Part shown: positions 44,038 through 52,297 of the stretch, one piece after another
Position numbering within the stretch: the first letter of the stretch is position 1
Layout of the letters: each line of letters opens with the position of its first letter
Origin: Deltaproteobacteria bacterium IMCC39146
GTDB lineage: Bacteria; Desulfobacterota; Desulfuromonadia; Desulfuromonadales; BM103
NCBI GenBank assembly: GCA_030005635.1
Contig: JARUHP010000006.1
Coordinates: forward strand, 106,252-170,251
Direction: 5' to 3'
DNA: 64,000 nt
Translations under genes and position numbers: made by a program
The notes under the pieces: generated by a model
Database searches by the model: none
Told to the model about the DNA's origin: nothing
Seen by the model: the letters and a program-made list of their open reading frames with translations, nothing else

Positions 44038-44829
44038 ATGGGAAAAGAAACAGTCGCGGTTTACTGGGATTTTGAAAATATCCACGCCAGCCTGTACGAC
44101 TCGGCGAATGGCAGCGGTAGCTATGGCCGCACACAGAACCGGAGCAAGCAGCAAGAGTCTCTCCTTGACGTGCAGGCTCTCTATGATTTTGCCACCACTT
44201 ACGGCAACGTGGCGATCAACAAGGCTTATTGCAATTGGCAATGGTTCGCTAAATACCGCCATGCGCTGCTTAAGTGTGCCGTAGAATTGGTGCAGATTTT
44301 CCCTCCGGGTGCCTCCGCCAAGAACGGCGCCGATATCAAGTTGTCTCTGGATGCCATCGAAGATGTTCTCAGGTTCCCGCATATCGACGCAATCATCGTA
44401 ATCGGTGGTGACAGCGATTTTATCCCCCTGGCGCAAAAAATTAAGGCGGCCGGCAAAGACTTGATCGGCATCGGTTGTAAATCTTCAACCAATCAGCACT
44501 GGGCCAACAGTTGCTCCGACTTCAAGTATTATGAAACCTTTGTAGTTGAGAGCCAGAGCGAGGAAACTTCTGAAGAGGCGGAATCGGATGTCATCAAGGT
44601 CAAGGATCCTGTTGAGCTACTCTCCAAGGCGATCAAGCAGATCGCCAAAAAAACCGGCGACGAGTGGGTGGTTAAAGCCGCCATCAGACCGGTTGTAAAA
44701 CGTCTCGACCCAACCTTTGATGAATCGAATTACGAGTGTAAAACCTTCGCCGAGTTGCTTAAGAAGTACCCCAAAAGTTTCAAGGTTAAACAAGGGGAAC
44801 ACGACCATTTAGTGAGTTTGATTGGTTAG
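44038..44829 (+). CDS. NYN-domain (PIN-like) ribonuclease with C-terminal LOTUS/OST-HTH domain
   Basis: 263 residues from the ATG at 44038, which has GGGAGGG in front; the longer frame has no site. The NYN domain (1-165) has the acidic nuclease pattern: AVYWDFENIH (Asp9), GADIKLSLDAIEDV and IVIGGDSDFIPLAQKIKAAG. Residues about 190-263 form a LOTUS/OST-HTH module: DPVELLSKAIKQIAKKTGDE, then FAELLKKYPKSFKVKQG. The combination matches bacterial LabA/MARF1-like proteins that cut RNA under guidance of the LOTUS domain. All acidic residues appear present. Confidence 0.88.
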   Translation: MGKETVAVYWDFENIHASLYDSANGSGSYGRTQNRSKQQESLLDVQALYDFATTYGNVAINKAYCNWQWFAKYRHALLKCAVELVQIFPPGASAKNGADIKLSLDAIEDVLRFPHIDAIIVIGGDSDFIPLAQKIKAAGKDLIGIGCKSSTNQHWANSCSDFKYYETFVVESQSEETSEEAESDVIKVKDPVELLSKAIKQIAKKTGDEWVVKAAIRPVVKRLDPTFDESNYECKTFAELLKKYPKSFKVKQGEHDHLVSLIG

Positions 44830-44833
44830 CGAC

Positions 44834-45721
44834 ATGCGAATCACGCTTTTACCTGGCGGCCTGGGCCAAGAACTCATGTCTCGTTCAGAGACGCAGCCGA
44901 CTGGGCTCTGGGCTACCCGATTCTTAATCGATAACCCGGAACTGGTTAAAGAGTTACATTGCGATTACTTCCTGGCAGGGGCTGAGATTGCCACCACCAA
45001 CAGCTATGCGATCCATCGTGACCGCCTGGCACCTTTTGGCGTCGAGGATCGTTTCGCGGAGTTGCACCAGCAGGCATGTCAGCTCGCGGTTTCTGCACGG
45101 CAGGAGCATGGTTCAGGTCTGGTGGCCGGATCGATGGGACCAACGGGACGATCCTATCGCCCCGATCTTGCGCCACCGGCAGATGACGCTGCGGAACTTT
45201 ATGCTGAAATAGCCCGCCTGCAAGCGCCTTATGTCGATATCATCCTCTGTGAAACCATGGCATCAGTTGAGCAGGCGCGTGGAGCAGTAATGGGTGCCAC
45301 GGCCGCTAACAAGCCTGTTTGGTTGGCGGTTACTGTTGATGACAAGGATGGTACCAAGCTGCGTTCGGGAGAACCACTCACAGAGATAATCCCTTTGATC
45401 ACAGAGTTCAAGCTAGCGGCTCTGCTGATCAATTGTTCTGCACCGGAAGCCGTGGATCAGGCCATCCCCTTGCTGGCAAACCGAAGCGTCCCCATAGGCG
45501 CCTACGCCAATGGCTTTGTGGAAATCGCCAAAGATTTTCTTCACCAGGGAGCAACGGTGGAGCTATTACAGAAACGCACGAACCTGGAACCGAAAACTTA
45601 TGCAGACTTCGTGGATGGCTGGATCAAGCAGGGTGCAACAATTGTCGGCGGCTGTTGTGAGGTTGGCCCCGCGCATATCGCTGAGCTGGCCAAACGCTTG
45701 AGGCAAAGGAGGTTGCTATGA
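44834..45721 (+). CDS. Homocysteine S-methyltransferase family protein
   Basis: 295 residues from the ATG at 44834. It has a TIM barrel with the three zinc-binding cysteines of the family: INCSAPEAVDQ and the C-terminal GGCCEVGPAHI, plus the N-terminal LPGGLGQEL and GSMGPTGRSYRP motifs. It transfers a methyl group from S-methylmethionine or a similar donor to homocysteine, making methionine. It starts five bases after the NYN gene and overlaps the next gene by four bases. Confidence 0.88.
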   Translation: MRITLLPGGLGQELMSRSETQPTGLWATRFLIDNPELVKELHCDYFLAGAEIATTNSYAIHRDRLAPFGVEDRFAELHQQACQLAVSARQEHGSGLVAGSMGPTGRSYRPDLAPPADDAAELYAEIARLQAPYVDIILCETMASVEQARGAVMGATAANKPVWLAVTVDDKDGTKLRSGEPLTEIIPLITEFKLAALLINCSAPEAVDQAIPLLANRSVPIGAYANGFVEIAKDFLHQGATVELLQKRTNLEPKTYADFVDGWIKQGATIVGGCCEVGPAHIAELAKRLRQRRLL

Positions 45722-45960
45722 CCGTAGAGCTGCTTAAGGGAACCCTGGCATGGAGCGCGCTACTCAACATGGGCATTCTGCTTTGGTGGTTTCTTTTTCT
45801 CACCTTTGCTCACGACTGGGTCTACAAGATGCACAGCAAGTTTTACCATATTCAAAGAGAGCAATTTGATGCCATCCATTATGCTGGAATGGCTTTCTAC
45901 AAAATTTGTATTTTCACCTTTTTTATCGTGCCTTACTTGGCTCTCCGGATTATGACATGA
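45718..45960 (+). CDS. Small membrane protein (DUF6868-like)
   Basis: 80 residues with two membrane helices (WSALLNMGILLWWFLFLTFA and YKICIFTFFIVPYLALRIMT) joined by HDWVYKMHSKFYHIQREQFD. The central motif matches the small DUF6868-type membrane proteins of marine and environmental bacteria. Function unknown. It is coupled to the methyltransferase gene through an ATGA overlap. Confidence 0.75.
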   Translation: MTVELLKGTLAWSALLNMGILLWWFLFLTFAHDWVYKMHSKFYHIQREQFDAIHYAGMAFYKICIFTFFIVPYLALRIMT

Positions 45961-45982
45961 CGTAGAAGTAAAGGCTTCCCGC

Positions 45983-46312
45983 ATGTACAAGAAAAGCAAC
46001 GAAAACGATTACAAAGATGTCCTCGAAAAAATCCAGCAAAAGACACTGGTCTATGGCGATAAAACCCTGATGGCAGAATTCAGGCTGGAGCAGGGGGCCG
46101 ATCTCCCCAAACATAACCATCCTCATGAACAGACCGGTTATCTGGTCAGCGGAGAGATCACATTGACGATCGGTGATCAGACCCACCAGGTTAAACCAGG
46201 TGACAGCTGGTGCATCGCAGGCGATGTTGAACACAAAGCAACGGCTCTCGAGGATTCAGTGGCGATCGAGGTGTTTTCCCCGGTACGAGAAGACTACATT
46301 CCGCAAGCATGA
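45983..46312 (+). CDS. Cupin-domain protein
   Basis: 109 residues, a single conserved cupin barrel. Motif 1 is LPKHNHPHEQTGYLVSGEIT (His, His and Glu metal ligands), and motif 2 is VKPGDSWCIAGDVEHKATAL with the last His. It probably binds a metal and acts as an enzyme or sensor; the substrate is unknown. It overlaps the next gene by four bases. Confidence 0.85.
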   Translation: MYKKSNENDYKDVLEKIQQKTLVYGDKTLMAEFRLEQGADLPKHNHPHEQTGYLVSGEITLTIGDQTHQVKPGDSWCIAGDVEHKATALEDSVAIEVFSPVREDYIPQA

Positions 46313-46614
46313 TGCCTTTTTCCCGCGTTATCGCAATGGTCTTGCCGCAAAGCTTGATTTTCCTCTTGGTGGCGGCCTCTCACGATATGCTCGGCGGTTG
46401 GAATCAAACCGACGAGGCCTTGGGAACGGTGCTGATTCTTCTTTTACTGAGCCCTGTAGTGACCCTGGCTCTTCTGGTTACTGAGCTTTTCAGGTGCTAC
46501 AAAGCGAACAAAGGGGAGCGTTGCAAAACTCTCCTCTTCATCGTTTTGGCGATTGTTCTCTTTGTTGAGGCTCTGGCAATTGATCTTTACTTCCTCTCTC
46601 AACTCAGGATGTAG
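46309..46614 (+). CDS. Small hypothetical membrane protein
   Basis: 101 residues with three membrane segments (MVLPQSLIFLLVAASHDML; TVLILLLLSPVVTLALLVTE; TLLFIVLAIVLFVEALAIDL). I recognise no family. Its position, coupled by ATGA to the cupin gene and eight bases before the pseudouridine synthase, suggests that it is expressed with them. Confidence 0.6.
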   Translation: MMPFSRVIAMVLPQSLIFLLVAASHDMLGGWNQTDEALGTVLILLLLSPVVTLALLVTELFRCYKANKGERCKTLLFIVLAIVLFVEALAIDLYFLSQLRM

Positions 46615-46621
46615 CACCTGA

Positions 46622-47266
46622 ATGAATATCATCTACGAAGACAATCACCTGCTGGTGGTCAACAAGCCTGCCGGCCAGCTGGTGCAAGGCGACCAGACCG
46701 GACGCACCACCCTGCTTGAAGAAGCCAAGGCCTGGTTGAAAGAGAAATACAACAAGCCGGGCAACGTCTTTCTTGGCCTGGTGCATCGCCTTGATCGCCC
46801 GGCTTCGGGCGTGGTGGTTCTGGCCCGCACCACCAAGGCGGCTTCGCGGCTTTCCGAAGAAATCCGCAGTCGCCGGCCACGTAAAACCTATTGGGTTCAG
46901 GTTGCCGGTGAGGTTCCACCTCAGGGGCAATTTATCGATCAGCTCGAACGGGATGAGTTCAATTCTCGAGTGGTCTCTGCTCCGGCCGGCAAAGAAGCGC
47001 GTTTATGCTATAAGCGACTCAACACTATTGATGGCGTCAGCCTCGTTGAAGTCGCCCTGGAAACAGGACGTCATCATCAGATTCGGGTTCAGTTTAGTCA
47101 TCGAGGCTTCCCCATTCTTGGTGATCGTCGTTATGGCTCCAGGCAAGCTTTCGGGAACGATGCAATTGCTTTGCATGCCCGTGAGATGTTGATTCGCCAC
47201 CCGACTCTTGGTGAAGAGATGTCTTTTGTCGCCGAGCCGAATGAAGATTGGTTGAAGCAACCCTGA
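46622..47266 (+). CDS. RluA-family pseudouridine synthase
   Basis: 214 residues, a catalytic domain only, without an S4 RNA-binding domain. The catalytic motif is LVHRLDRPASGVVVLARTTK (Asp in HRLD), the N-terminal EDNHLLVVNKPAGQLVQGDQ is typical, and the C-terminal GRHHQIRVQFSHRGFPILGD closes the fold. It converts uridine to pseudouridine in rRNA or tRNA. The short form resembles RluA/TruC-like members; the target cannot be told. Confidence 0.9.
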   Translation: MNIIYEDNHLLVVNKPAGQLVQGDQTGRTTLLEEAKAWLKEKYNKPGNVFLGLVHRLDRPASGVVVLARTTKAASRLSEEIRSRRPRKTYWVQVAGEVPPQGQFIDQLERDEFNSRVVSAPAGKEARLCYKRLNTIDGVSLVEVALETGRHHQIRVQFSHRGFPILGDRRYGSRQAFGNDAIALHAREMLIRHPTLGEEMSFVAEPNEDWLKQP

Positions 47267-47282
47267 CAAGGGAGATGCCACC

Positions 47283-48491
47283 GTGAAATCACTCAAAGAG
47301 CTGTATCGAATCGGCACTGGTCCATCCAGTAGTCACACCATGGCTCCGCGTAAGGCTGCGGAGCAATTTCTTGCGCGTCATAGCGCTGCGGTGTCATTCC
47401 AGGTCACGCTCTTCGGCAGCCTGGCCGCAACCGGCAAAGGGCACTTGACCGACAAGGCCCTGGAGGATGTTTTTGCGCCCCGTGCCTGTGAGATCCTCTG
47501 GAAGCCCGAAACTGAACTGCCCTTTCACCCCAACGGTATGTACTTTGAGGCTCTGGCAGAAGATGACCGCGTTCTAGAAAAGTGGGAAGTCTACAGCGTC
47601 GGCGGCGGTGCACTTCAGGAAGCAGGTAAAGAGATCGCGAGCGAAGACGTTTATGCCCTGAATTGCATGGAAGCCATCCTGAGGCGTTCTGCCGAAACGG
47701 GAGAGTCGTGCTGGGAATACGTGGTCGACTGCGAGGGTGAGGGCATCTACCCTTTCCTCGATGGGGTCTGGGACGTCATGTCCGAGTCTGTCGAGCGGGG
47801 GTTGAATCATGTTGGTGTTCTTCCCGGTGGCCTGGGAGTGGCACGCAAGGCCCAGGCCTTTCATCGTAAAGCCTCACTTTACGGCCCCGACTTTAAACGC
47901 AATGGCCTGCTCTGGGCCTATGCCCTGGCTGTCTCCGAAGAGAACGCTTCCGGTGGTATTATCGTCACTGCGCCGACCTGTGGTGGCAGTGGTGTTTTGC
48001 CGGCGGTTTTGCGATACTTGAGCGAGAGTCTCGATTGCAGCAGGCAAGACATTCTAAGAGCGCTGGCAACGGCCGGACTGGTTGGCAACCTGGTCAAACA
48101 CAATGCCTCGATCTCGGGCGCGGAGGTCGGATGCCAGGGCGAGGTTGGGACGGCTTGTTCCATGGCCGCAGCGGCAGCGACCCAGTTGCATGGAGGTACG
48201 GTGCGTCAGATTGAATATGCTGCGGAGATGGGGTTGGAACATCACCTTGGCCTGACCTGTGATCCAGTCAATGGCCTGGTGCAGATTCCCTGCATAGAAC
48301 GTAATGCTCATGCAGCGACCCGGGCTTTAAGCTGCTGTCACTTCGCTTTGCTTTCAGGCGGTGAGCACAAGATCACTTTTGACGAGATAACGCTTGTCAT
48401 GAAAGAAACTGGCAAGGCTTTGCCGTCTATTTATCGTGAGACTTCCGGCGGTGGTATTGCTGAGGCTTATCGGCAGCGCAAACAGGATTGA
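47283..48491 (+). CDS. sdaA: L-serine dehydratase (L-serine ammonia-lyase), single-chain
   Basis: 402 residues from a GTG behind GGGAGATGCC. It deaminates L-serine to pyruvate with a [4Fe-4S] cluster. The N-terminal domain is YRIGTGPSSSHTMAPRKAAE; the alpha domain has TAPTCGGSGVLPAVLRYL, GAEVGCQGEVGTACSMAAAA and GLTCDPVNGLVQIPCIERNA, which hold the cluster cysteines. It is oxygen-labile, fitting an anaerobe. It may follow the pseudouridine synthase gene in one transcript (16-base gap). Confidence 0.93.
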   Translation: MKSLKELYRIGTGPSSSHTMAPRKAAEQFLARHSAAVSFQVTLFGSLAATGKGHLTDKALEDVFAPRACEILWKPETELPFHPNGMYFEALAEDDRVLEKWEVYSVGGGALQEAGKEIASEDVYALNCMEAILRRSAETGESCWEYVVDCEGEGIYPFLDGVWDVMSESVERGLNHVGVLPGGLGVARKAQAFHRKASLYGPDFKRNGLLWAYALAVSEENASGGIIVTAPTCGGSGVLPAVLRYLSESLDCSRQDILRALATAGLVGNLVKHNASISGAEVGCQGEVGTACSMAAAAATQLHGGTVRQIEYAAEMGLEHHLGLTCDPVNGLVQIPCIERNAHAATRALSCCHFALLSGGEHKITFDEITLVMKETGKALPSIYRETSGGGIAEAYRQRKQD

Positions 48492-48605
48492 GATCGTATA
48501 AAAAACAGAGGGATCAAAAACATAAATCACAACAATTAGTATGGTTTTTAACCCGTTTGGTTAGTTCCCTTGTCTATAAATAAGCCAGCTTAAAGGAGGT
48601 TAAAC

Positions 48606-48926
48606 ATGCGCATTCTAAGCCCTCTAACAACCCTGATGTTGCTCGTTGCCATGAGCTTGCCAGTTACCGGCTGCATGCCCACAGTGGGGGAAGCTTTTCC
48701 TTTCTACAAGGTTCGCCAGCTAGAAGTGGAGAAAACCACCATGGCAGAGGTACGAGAGATGTTTGGTGAGCCGTGGCGGACCGGTCTCGAAAATGGTGAA
48801 CGAACCTGGACTTATGGTGAGTATGGTGTCAATATTTCACGCGATCTGGTGATTCGTTACGATGACCAAAACGTGGTCAAATCTTACAGCTTCAGCTCCT
48901 CGGAACCCGAGGACGCAAACCTCTAG
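48606..48926 (+). CDS. Small lipoprotein, BamE/SmpA-like
   Basis: 106 residues. The signal ends VAMSLPVTGC, a lipobox. The mature part has FYKVRQLEVEKTTMAEVREM, FGEPWRTGLENGERTWTYGE, the pattern of the BamE/SmpA-OmlA fold in which a helical pair precedes a three-stranded sheet. The first ATG follows AGGAGGTTAAAC. It may be an envelope-assembly factor or a look-alike. Confidence 0.7.
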   Translation: MRILSPLTTLMLLVAMSLPVTGCMPTVGEAFPFYKVRQLEVEKTTMAEVREMFGEPWRTGLENGERTWTYGEYGVNISRDLVIRYDDQNVVKSYSFSSSEPEDANL

Positions 48927-48940
48927 CGTTAAGGCTTATC

Positions 48941-49573
48941 GTGGGAATTGCTGCTCTGACAACCTACCTGATTGCCATCACTCTGCTAACCATTACGCCA
49001 GGCGTAGATACCATGCTGGTGATTCGCAACACCGCGCGCGGCGGTTGGCGAGATGGCGCGGTGAGCAGCCTCGGTATTTGCTCCGCCCTCTTTCTGCACG
49101 CCACCATCTCCGCGGTGGGGATATCCGTGATCCTCTTGCAGGCGGCCTGGGCCTTCAGCCTTTTAAAAATGGCAGGAGCCGGCTACCTGATCTGGTTAGG
49201 ACTCAGTAGCTGGCGAAAGGTTCTCAAACAGGAAAGGTTCGAGATTGCAAACGAGAGCCCGTCGGGGGGTGCTTTTCTGGTGCAGCGGTCATTGCGGGAA
49301 GGTTTCCTCTCCAACATCCTCAATCCCAAGACGGCCATCTTTTACATGGCTTTTCTGCCCCAGTTTATCAACCCTGCCCAGTCGGCACTCCTGCAGTCAC
49401 TTTTTCTTGCCGGTTTGCACTTTGTCATTGCCATGATCTGGCAGTGCCTGCTCGCCCTGATGGTCAAGCAACTCAAGCGCTGGTTGCAACGGCCGAGAGT
49501 CAGCCAGGTTTTTGATGGGGTCACTGGCACAGTGATGATTGCGCTGGGTTTACGAGTGGCGACTGAGGGTTGA
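48941..49573 (+). CDS. LysE/RhtB-family amino-acid exporter
   Basis: 210 residues from a GTG. Six membrane helices; the family motif TPGVDTMLVIRNTARGGWRDG follows helix 1 (GxxP/TPGP-like), and SNILNPKTAIFYMAFLPQFI precedes helix 4. Members export lysine, threonine or homoserine lactones. It lies 14 bases after the lipoprotein gene. Confidence 0.88.
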   Translation: MGIAALTTYLIAITLLTITPGVDTMLVIRNTARGGWRDGAVSSLGICSALFLHATISAVGISVILLQAAWAFSLLKMAGAGYLIWLGLSSWRKVLKQERFEIANESPSGGAFLVQRSLREGFLSNILNPKTAIFYMAFLPQFINPAQSALLQSLFLAGLHFVIAMIWQCLLALMVKQLKRWLQRPRVSQVFDGVTGTVMIALGLRVATEG

Positions 49574-49646
49574 TTAAGCGAGGCCTCACAGTTAGAGGGG
49601 TTGCAAACAACGTGACTCAAGATCATGTAATCGCATAACTTCAACT

Positions 49647-49680
49647 AACAAGGGCTGACCACAAGTGATCAGCCCTTGTT
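49647..49680. terminator. Bidirectional terminator between LysE and YSC84 genes
   Basis: AACAAGGGCTGA (49647-49658) pairs with TCAGCCCTTGTT (49669-49680) around a ten-base loop, placed between convergent genes. Confidence 0.85.
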
Positions 49681-49711
49681 GTATAAGCGGTTATTCTAGT
49701 TGAATTTCAAG

Positions 49712-50275
49712 CTAATTGAGCGAACCATCCTGCCAATATTTCGTGCCTTTAATCGTTGCCTGCAGAGCCAGACCAGTCTCCGTTAACTGGTAGATGGTCA
49801 TATTGTCAACAGTAATCTCACCACCGACAGCGCCACCTTTTTCGCTAGCCTTGGCCGCGGCATCGGCCTGGGCTCCGAAAGCCCATCCGTGCTCTATAAA
49901 ACGGTTCATCGTGTCCGTGTTGTGGAACACGAAAACGACGCGAAAGTCTTTCGCGCCAAGACCCAAGCCCAGCCCAGCCTCTCCCATTTTCATATAAGTG
50001 TGATTACCGGTTCTGTTGTTCTTTACAACTCCGTAGCCACCACCGAAGCTGGCAAAAAATATGTAGATGTTGGCATTACTGAAGACAGCATAACCAGGAG
50101 CGTTCGAGAGTTGAGACTTAACGTCGGGCTTAATTTTGTAGAGGTCGGATAATACATCATTTTTCATATTAAGGACCGCCTGGCGTTTTTCGGCTTTGGA
50201 GTTTCCAGCTGTCGTCGCACACCCAGTGATCACTAACAATATAACAATACAAGTTAATGCCACTATTCGTTTCAT
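49712..50275 (-). CDS. YSC84-like lipid-binding lipoprotein
   Basis: 187 residues from the ATG at 50275 (GAGAGA upstream); a longer start at 50293 adds six residues before the signal. The lipobox is VILLVITGC. The mature part has the Ysc84/SYLF pattern: APGYAVFSNANIYIFFASFG, GGYGVVKN and GLGLGAKDFRVVFVFHNTDT. SYLF domains bind phosphoinositides in eukaryotes; in bacteria they are periplasmic lipoproteins of unknown use. Confidence 0.85.
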   Translation of the reverse strand: MKRIVALTCIVILLVITGCATTAGNSKAEKRQAVLNMKNDVLSDLYKIKPDVKSQLSNAPGYAVFSNANIYIFFASFGGGYGVVKNNRTGNHTYMKMGEAGLGLGLGAKDFRVVFVFHNTDTMNRFIEHGWAFGAQADAAAKASEKGGAVGGEITVDNMTIYQLTETGLALQATIKGTKYWQDGSLN

Positions 50276-50445
50276 AACAATTCTCTCTTTCAAAAGTTAC
50301 GGGCCAAGGCGCTACAATTAAGAATTGACTGACAAATTGAGGGTACTCAAACAACAGCTTAAAAGGCTGTAAAAGCACATTTGTGCAGGATGAGATTAGA
50401 AGAAGAATCCTGACTTACAGGAAACGATGACAGGGATCTCTCAAA

Positions 50446-50832
50446 CTATTTTTCCGGCTCGCTGATAGACTCTACCCCATCATGCTTTAAGAGACTCTGA
50501 ATAGATAGCAGGTATTCTGTGGAAAGATCTAAAAACTGGAGACCAACACCAGCGGGAAGATCGGGTTTACTCGGCTCGTCTTTCAGGTTGACCCAAGCAA
50601 CCTTTGCGCCACAGTTTACGATTTTGTCAGCATCCGGCAACGTGAAGCTGAGCATAACTTTTTCATCTACAGAAAAGGGGGTTTCCGTTTGGAGGAAAAG
50701 CCCGCCGCTGCTCATATCGACACTAAAACCGTAAAGCACCATTTTTTGCGAGGGCCCATAGTAAACACGCAGCTCCGCCTTCATGGATTTTCTTGGATTT
50801 CCGTCTTGCTTTGCCCCTGAATTCGTTTCCAT
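50446..50832 (-). CDS. PilZ-domain cyclic di-GMP receptor
   Basis: 128 residues from the ATG at 50832, with GGGGAG six bases upstream; a TTG one codon earlier is not preferred. The cyclic-di-GMP site is partly visible: RKSMKAELRVYY (the RxxxR region is spread, with Arg at both ends) and the second motif DMSSGGLFLQTE (D-x-S-x-x-G). It probably binds the product of cyclases such as 33137-34267. No effector domain is attached. Confidence 0.85.
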   Translation of the reverse strand: METNSGAKQDGNPRKSMKAELRVYYGPSQKMVLYGFSVDMSSGGLFLQTETPFSVDEKVMLSFTLPDADKIVNCGAKVAWVNLKDEPSKPDLPAGVGLQFLDLSTEYLLSIQSLLKHDGVESISEPEK

Positions 50833-50948
50833 CAAAAGCTCCCCAAAGTTGCATACTAAGATGGAGAAATTCTACACCAGTCTGTCGACAAGGTCAAAGT
50901 TACGCCGTCGCCGGGTAAGATAATTCCTGCCCGGTTATGCACAACATG

Positions 50949-51851
50949 TTAACGACTGGTCTGGAAACATTCACCAATTCCCTCGGCGTAACTCGTCGCT
51001 TTCAGTCCGAAAGCCTCCTGCCATTCTTCAGGGTCACAGACGTTTCCTTCGACAAGCATGGTGAGTTGGTCGCTGGTAATGGGAAAATGCTTACTGCTCT
51101 GCATCACCTTGATCATCGGTTTGATTAGAAAGAGCGGCTGGTGAATTTTAGTTGCGAGGCCCTTGCCCATGGCCTGCGAAGTCAGGTCAAGGATTTCGTC
51201 GTAAGTGTAACTTTCGCCGCCGCCCTGATGATAGGTCTTGCCGATCGTTTCTGGCATCTGCAAAGCCTTAACAAAAGTTGCCGCCACCTGTTTCAGTGCC
51301 ACCGGCTGCATGCGGTATTGTCCATCACCGATCACCGGCACAACAGGCAGTCTGCGGATAACCTCTGAGAGCATATGAACGAATTCACTCCCTTGGGCAA
51401 AAATCAGCGACGGGCGAAAGATGGTCCATTCAAGATTGCTGTTACGAACAGACTCCTCAGCTTGCCACTTGGTGCGGTGATAGCCTGTATTGCTGCGTTC
51501 ACGGGTGCCGTTTGAACTCATGTGCAGGTAACGGCTAACACCTTGTTCTTCAGCGGCCTCTAGTACATTTTCGGTGCCCTCAACGTGCATTTTTTTAAAG
51601 GTGACGCCACGACCCGGAAACTCTCTAATAATTCCGACCAGGTGAATCACCGCGTCACAACCCTCAAGGGCACCGATCAGGCTGGCAGCATCGGTAATAT
51701 CCCCATGGTGGACTTCAACCCCCTCAGTCACTGACAATTTGTCTTCGGAACCCTCTCGCACCAAGGCTCGCACGCTATGGCCCGCCGCTGCCATCTGTCG
51801 CAAAACTTCACCGCCAACAAAACCTGTCCCACCTGTAAGGAAAACCTTCAT
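50949..51851 (-). CDS. NAD(P)-dependent epimerase/dehydratase-like protein (NDUFA9/NmrA type)
   Basis: 300 residues. The Rossmann motif is MKVFLTGGTGFVGGEVLRQM, followed by GCDAVIHLVGIIREFPGRGV and MSSNGTRERSNTGYHRTKWQ (Tyr-x3-Lys variant). This is the atypical extended short-chain dehydrogenase group that includes the complex I subunit NDUFA9. The ATG follows AAAGGAG. Substrate unknown. Confidence 0.85.
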   Translation of the reverse strand: MKVFLTGGTGFVGGEVLRQMAAAGHSVRALVREGSEDKLSVTEGVEVHHGDITDAASLIGALEGCDAVIHLVGIIREFPGRGVTFKKMHVEGTENVLEAAEEQGVSRYLHMSSNGTRERSNTGYHRTKWQAEESVRNSNLEWTIFRPSLIFAQGSEFVHMLSEVIRRLPVVPVIGDGQYRMQPVALKQVAATFVKALQMPETIGKTYHQGGGESYTYDEILDLTSQAMGKGLATKIHQPLFLIKPMIKVMQSSKHFPITSDQLTMLVEGNVCDPEEWQEAFGLKATSYAEGIGECFQTSR

Positions 51852-52297
51852 AGACTTACTCCTTTGGGTTTGATTTCCTTGTGTCGATCTTTATCCCTTA
51901 ACCACTGCCATCGGTTTCAGCTTCGATACCCATGTCTGCAGTGGGTTCGAGCAGTCGATAGCCTTTGTTCATCAATTGTTCCCATCGTTCCGGTTTAGTG
52001 ACGAGTGACCTGCTGCTACCTTAAGCATTATACCAGCCAGTAATCTACCCGGGGCTTAAATAAAATGATGACTTCTGGCTTTCTGCGATATGTGAGATAT
52101 ATTTAACAACACATAGTTAACCTGTTACTTGTGAGGCATAGAAGAGTTGCGAGCAATTTATTTTTACTTGACAAAACGCTGTTTTAAATATTATCAAAGG
52201 CAAGGTGTCTTCTCAAAACTATCTCAAATCATCTTTTTAATATATTGAAATTGTTACACTTGACCGTTTGATTAAAAACTGTGAAGGAGGTCGGACA
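51852..52297. other. Intergenic region upstream of the hydrogenase operon
   Basis: About 450 bases with no supported gene. The proximal part is AT-rich and contains a promoter candidate at 52168-52194. No riboswitch or NikR-type palindrome was found here. Confidence 0.6.
52168..52194 (+). promoter_or_regulatory. Candidate sigma-70 promoter of the hydrogenase operon
   Basis: TTGACA at 52168-52173 is followed after 15 bases by TATTAT at 52189-52194. The spacing is two bases short of ideal. It lies about 100 bases before the small-subunit start in an otherwise AT-rich stretch. Confidence 0.4.
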
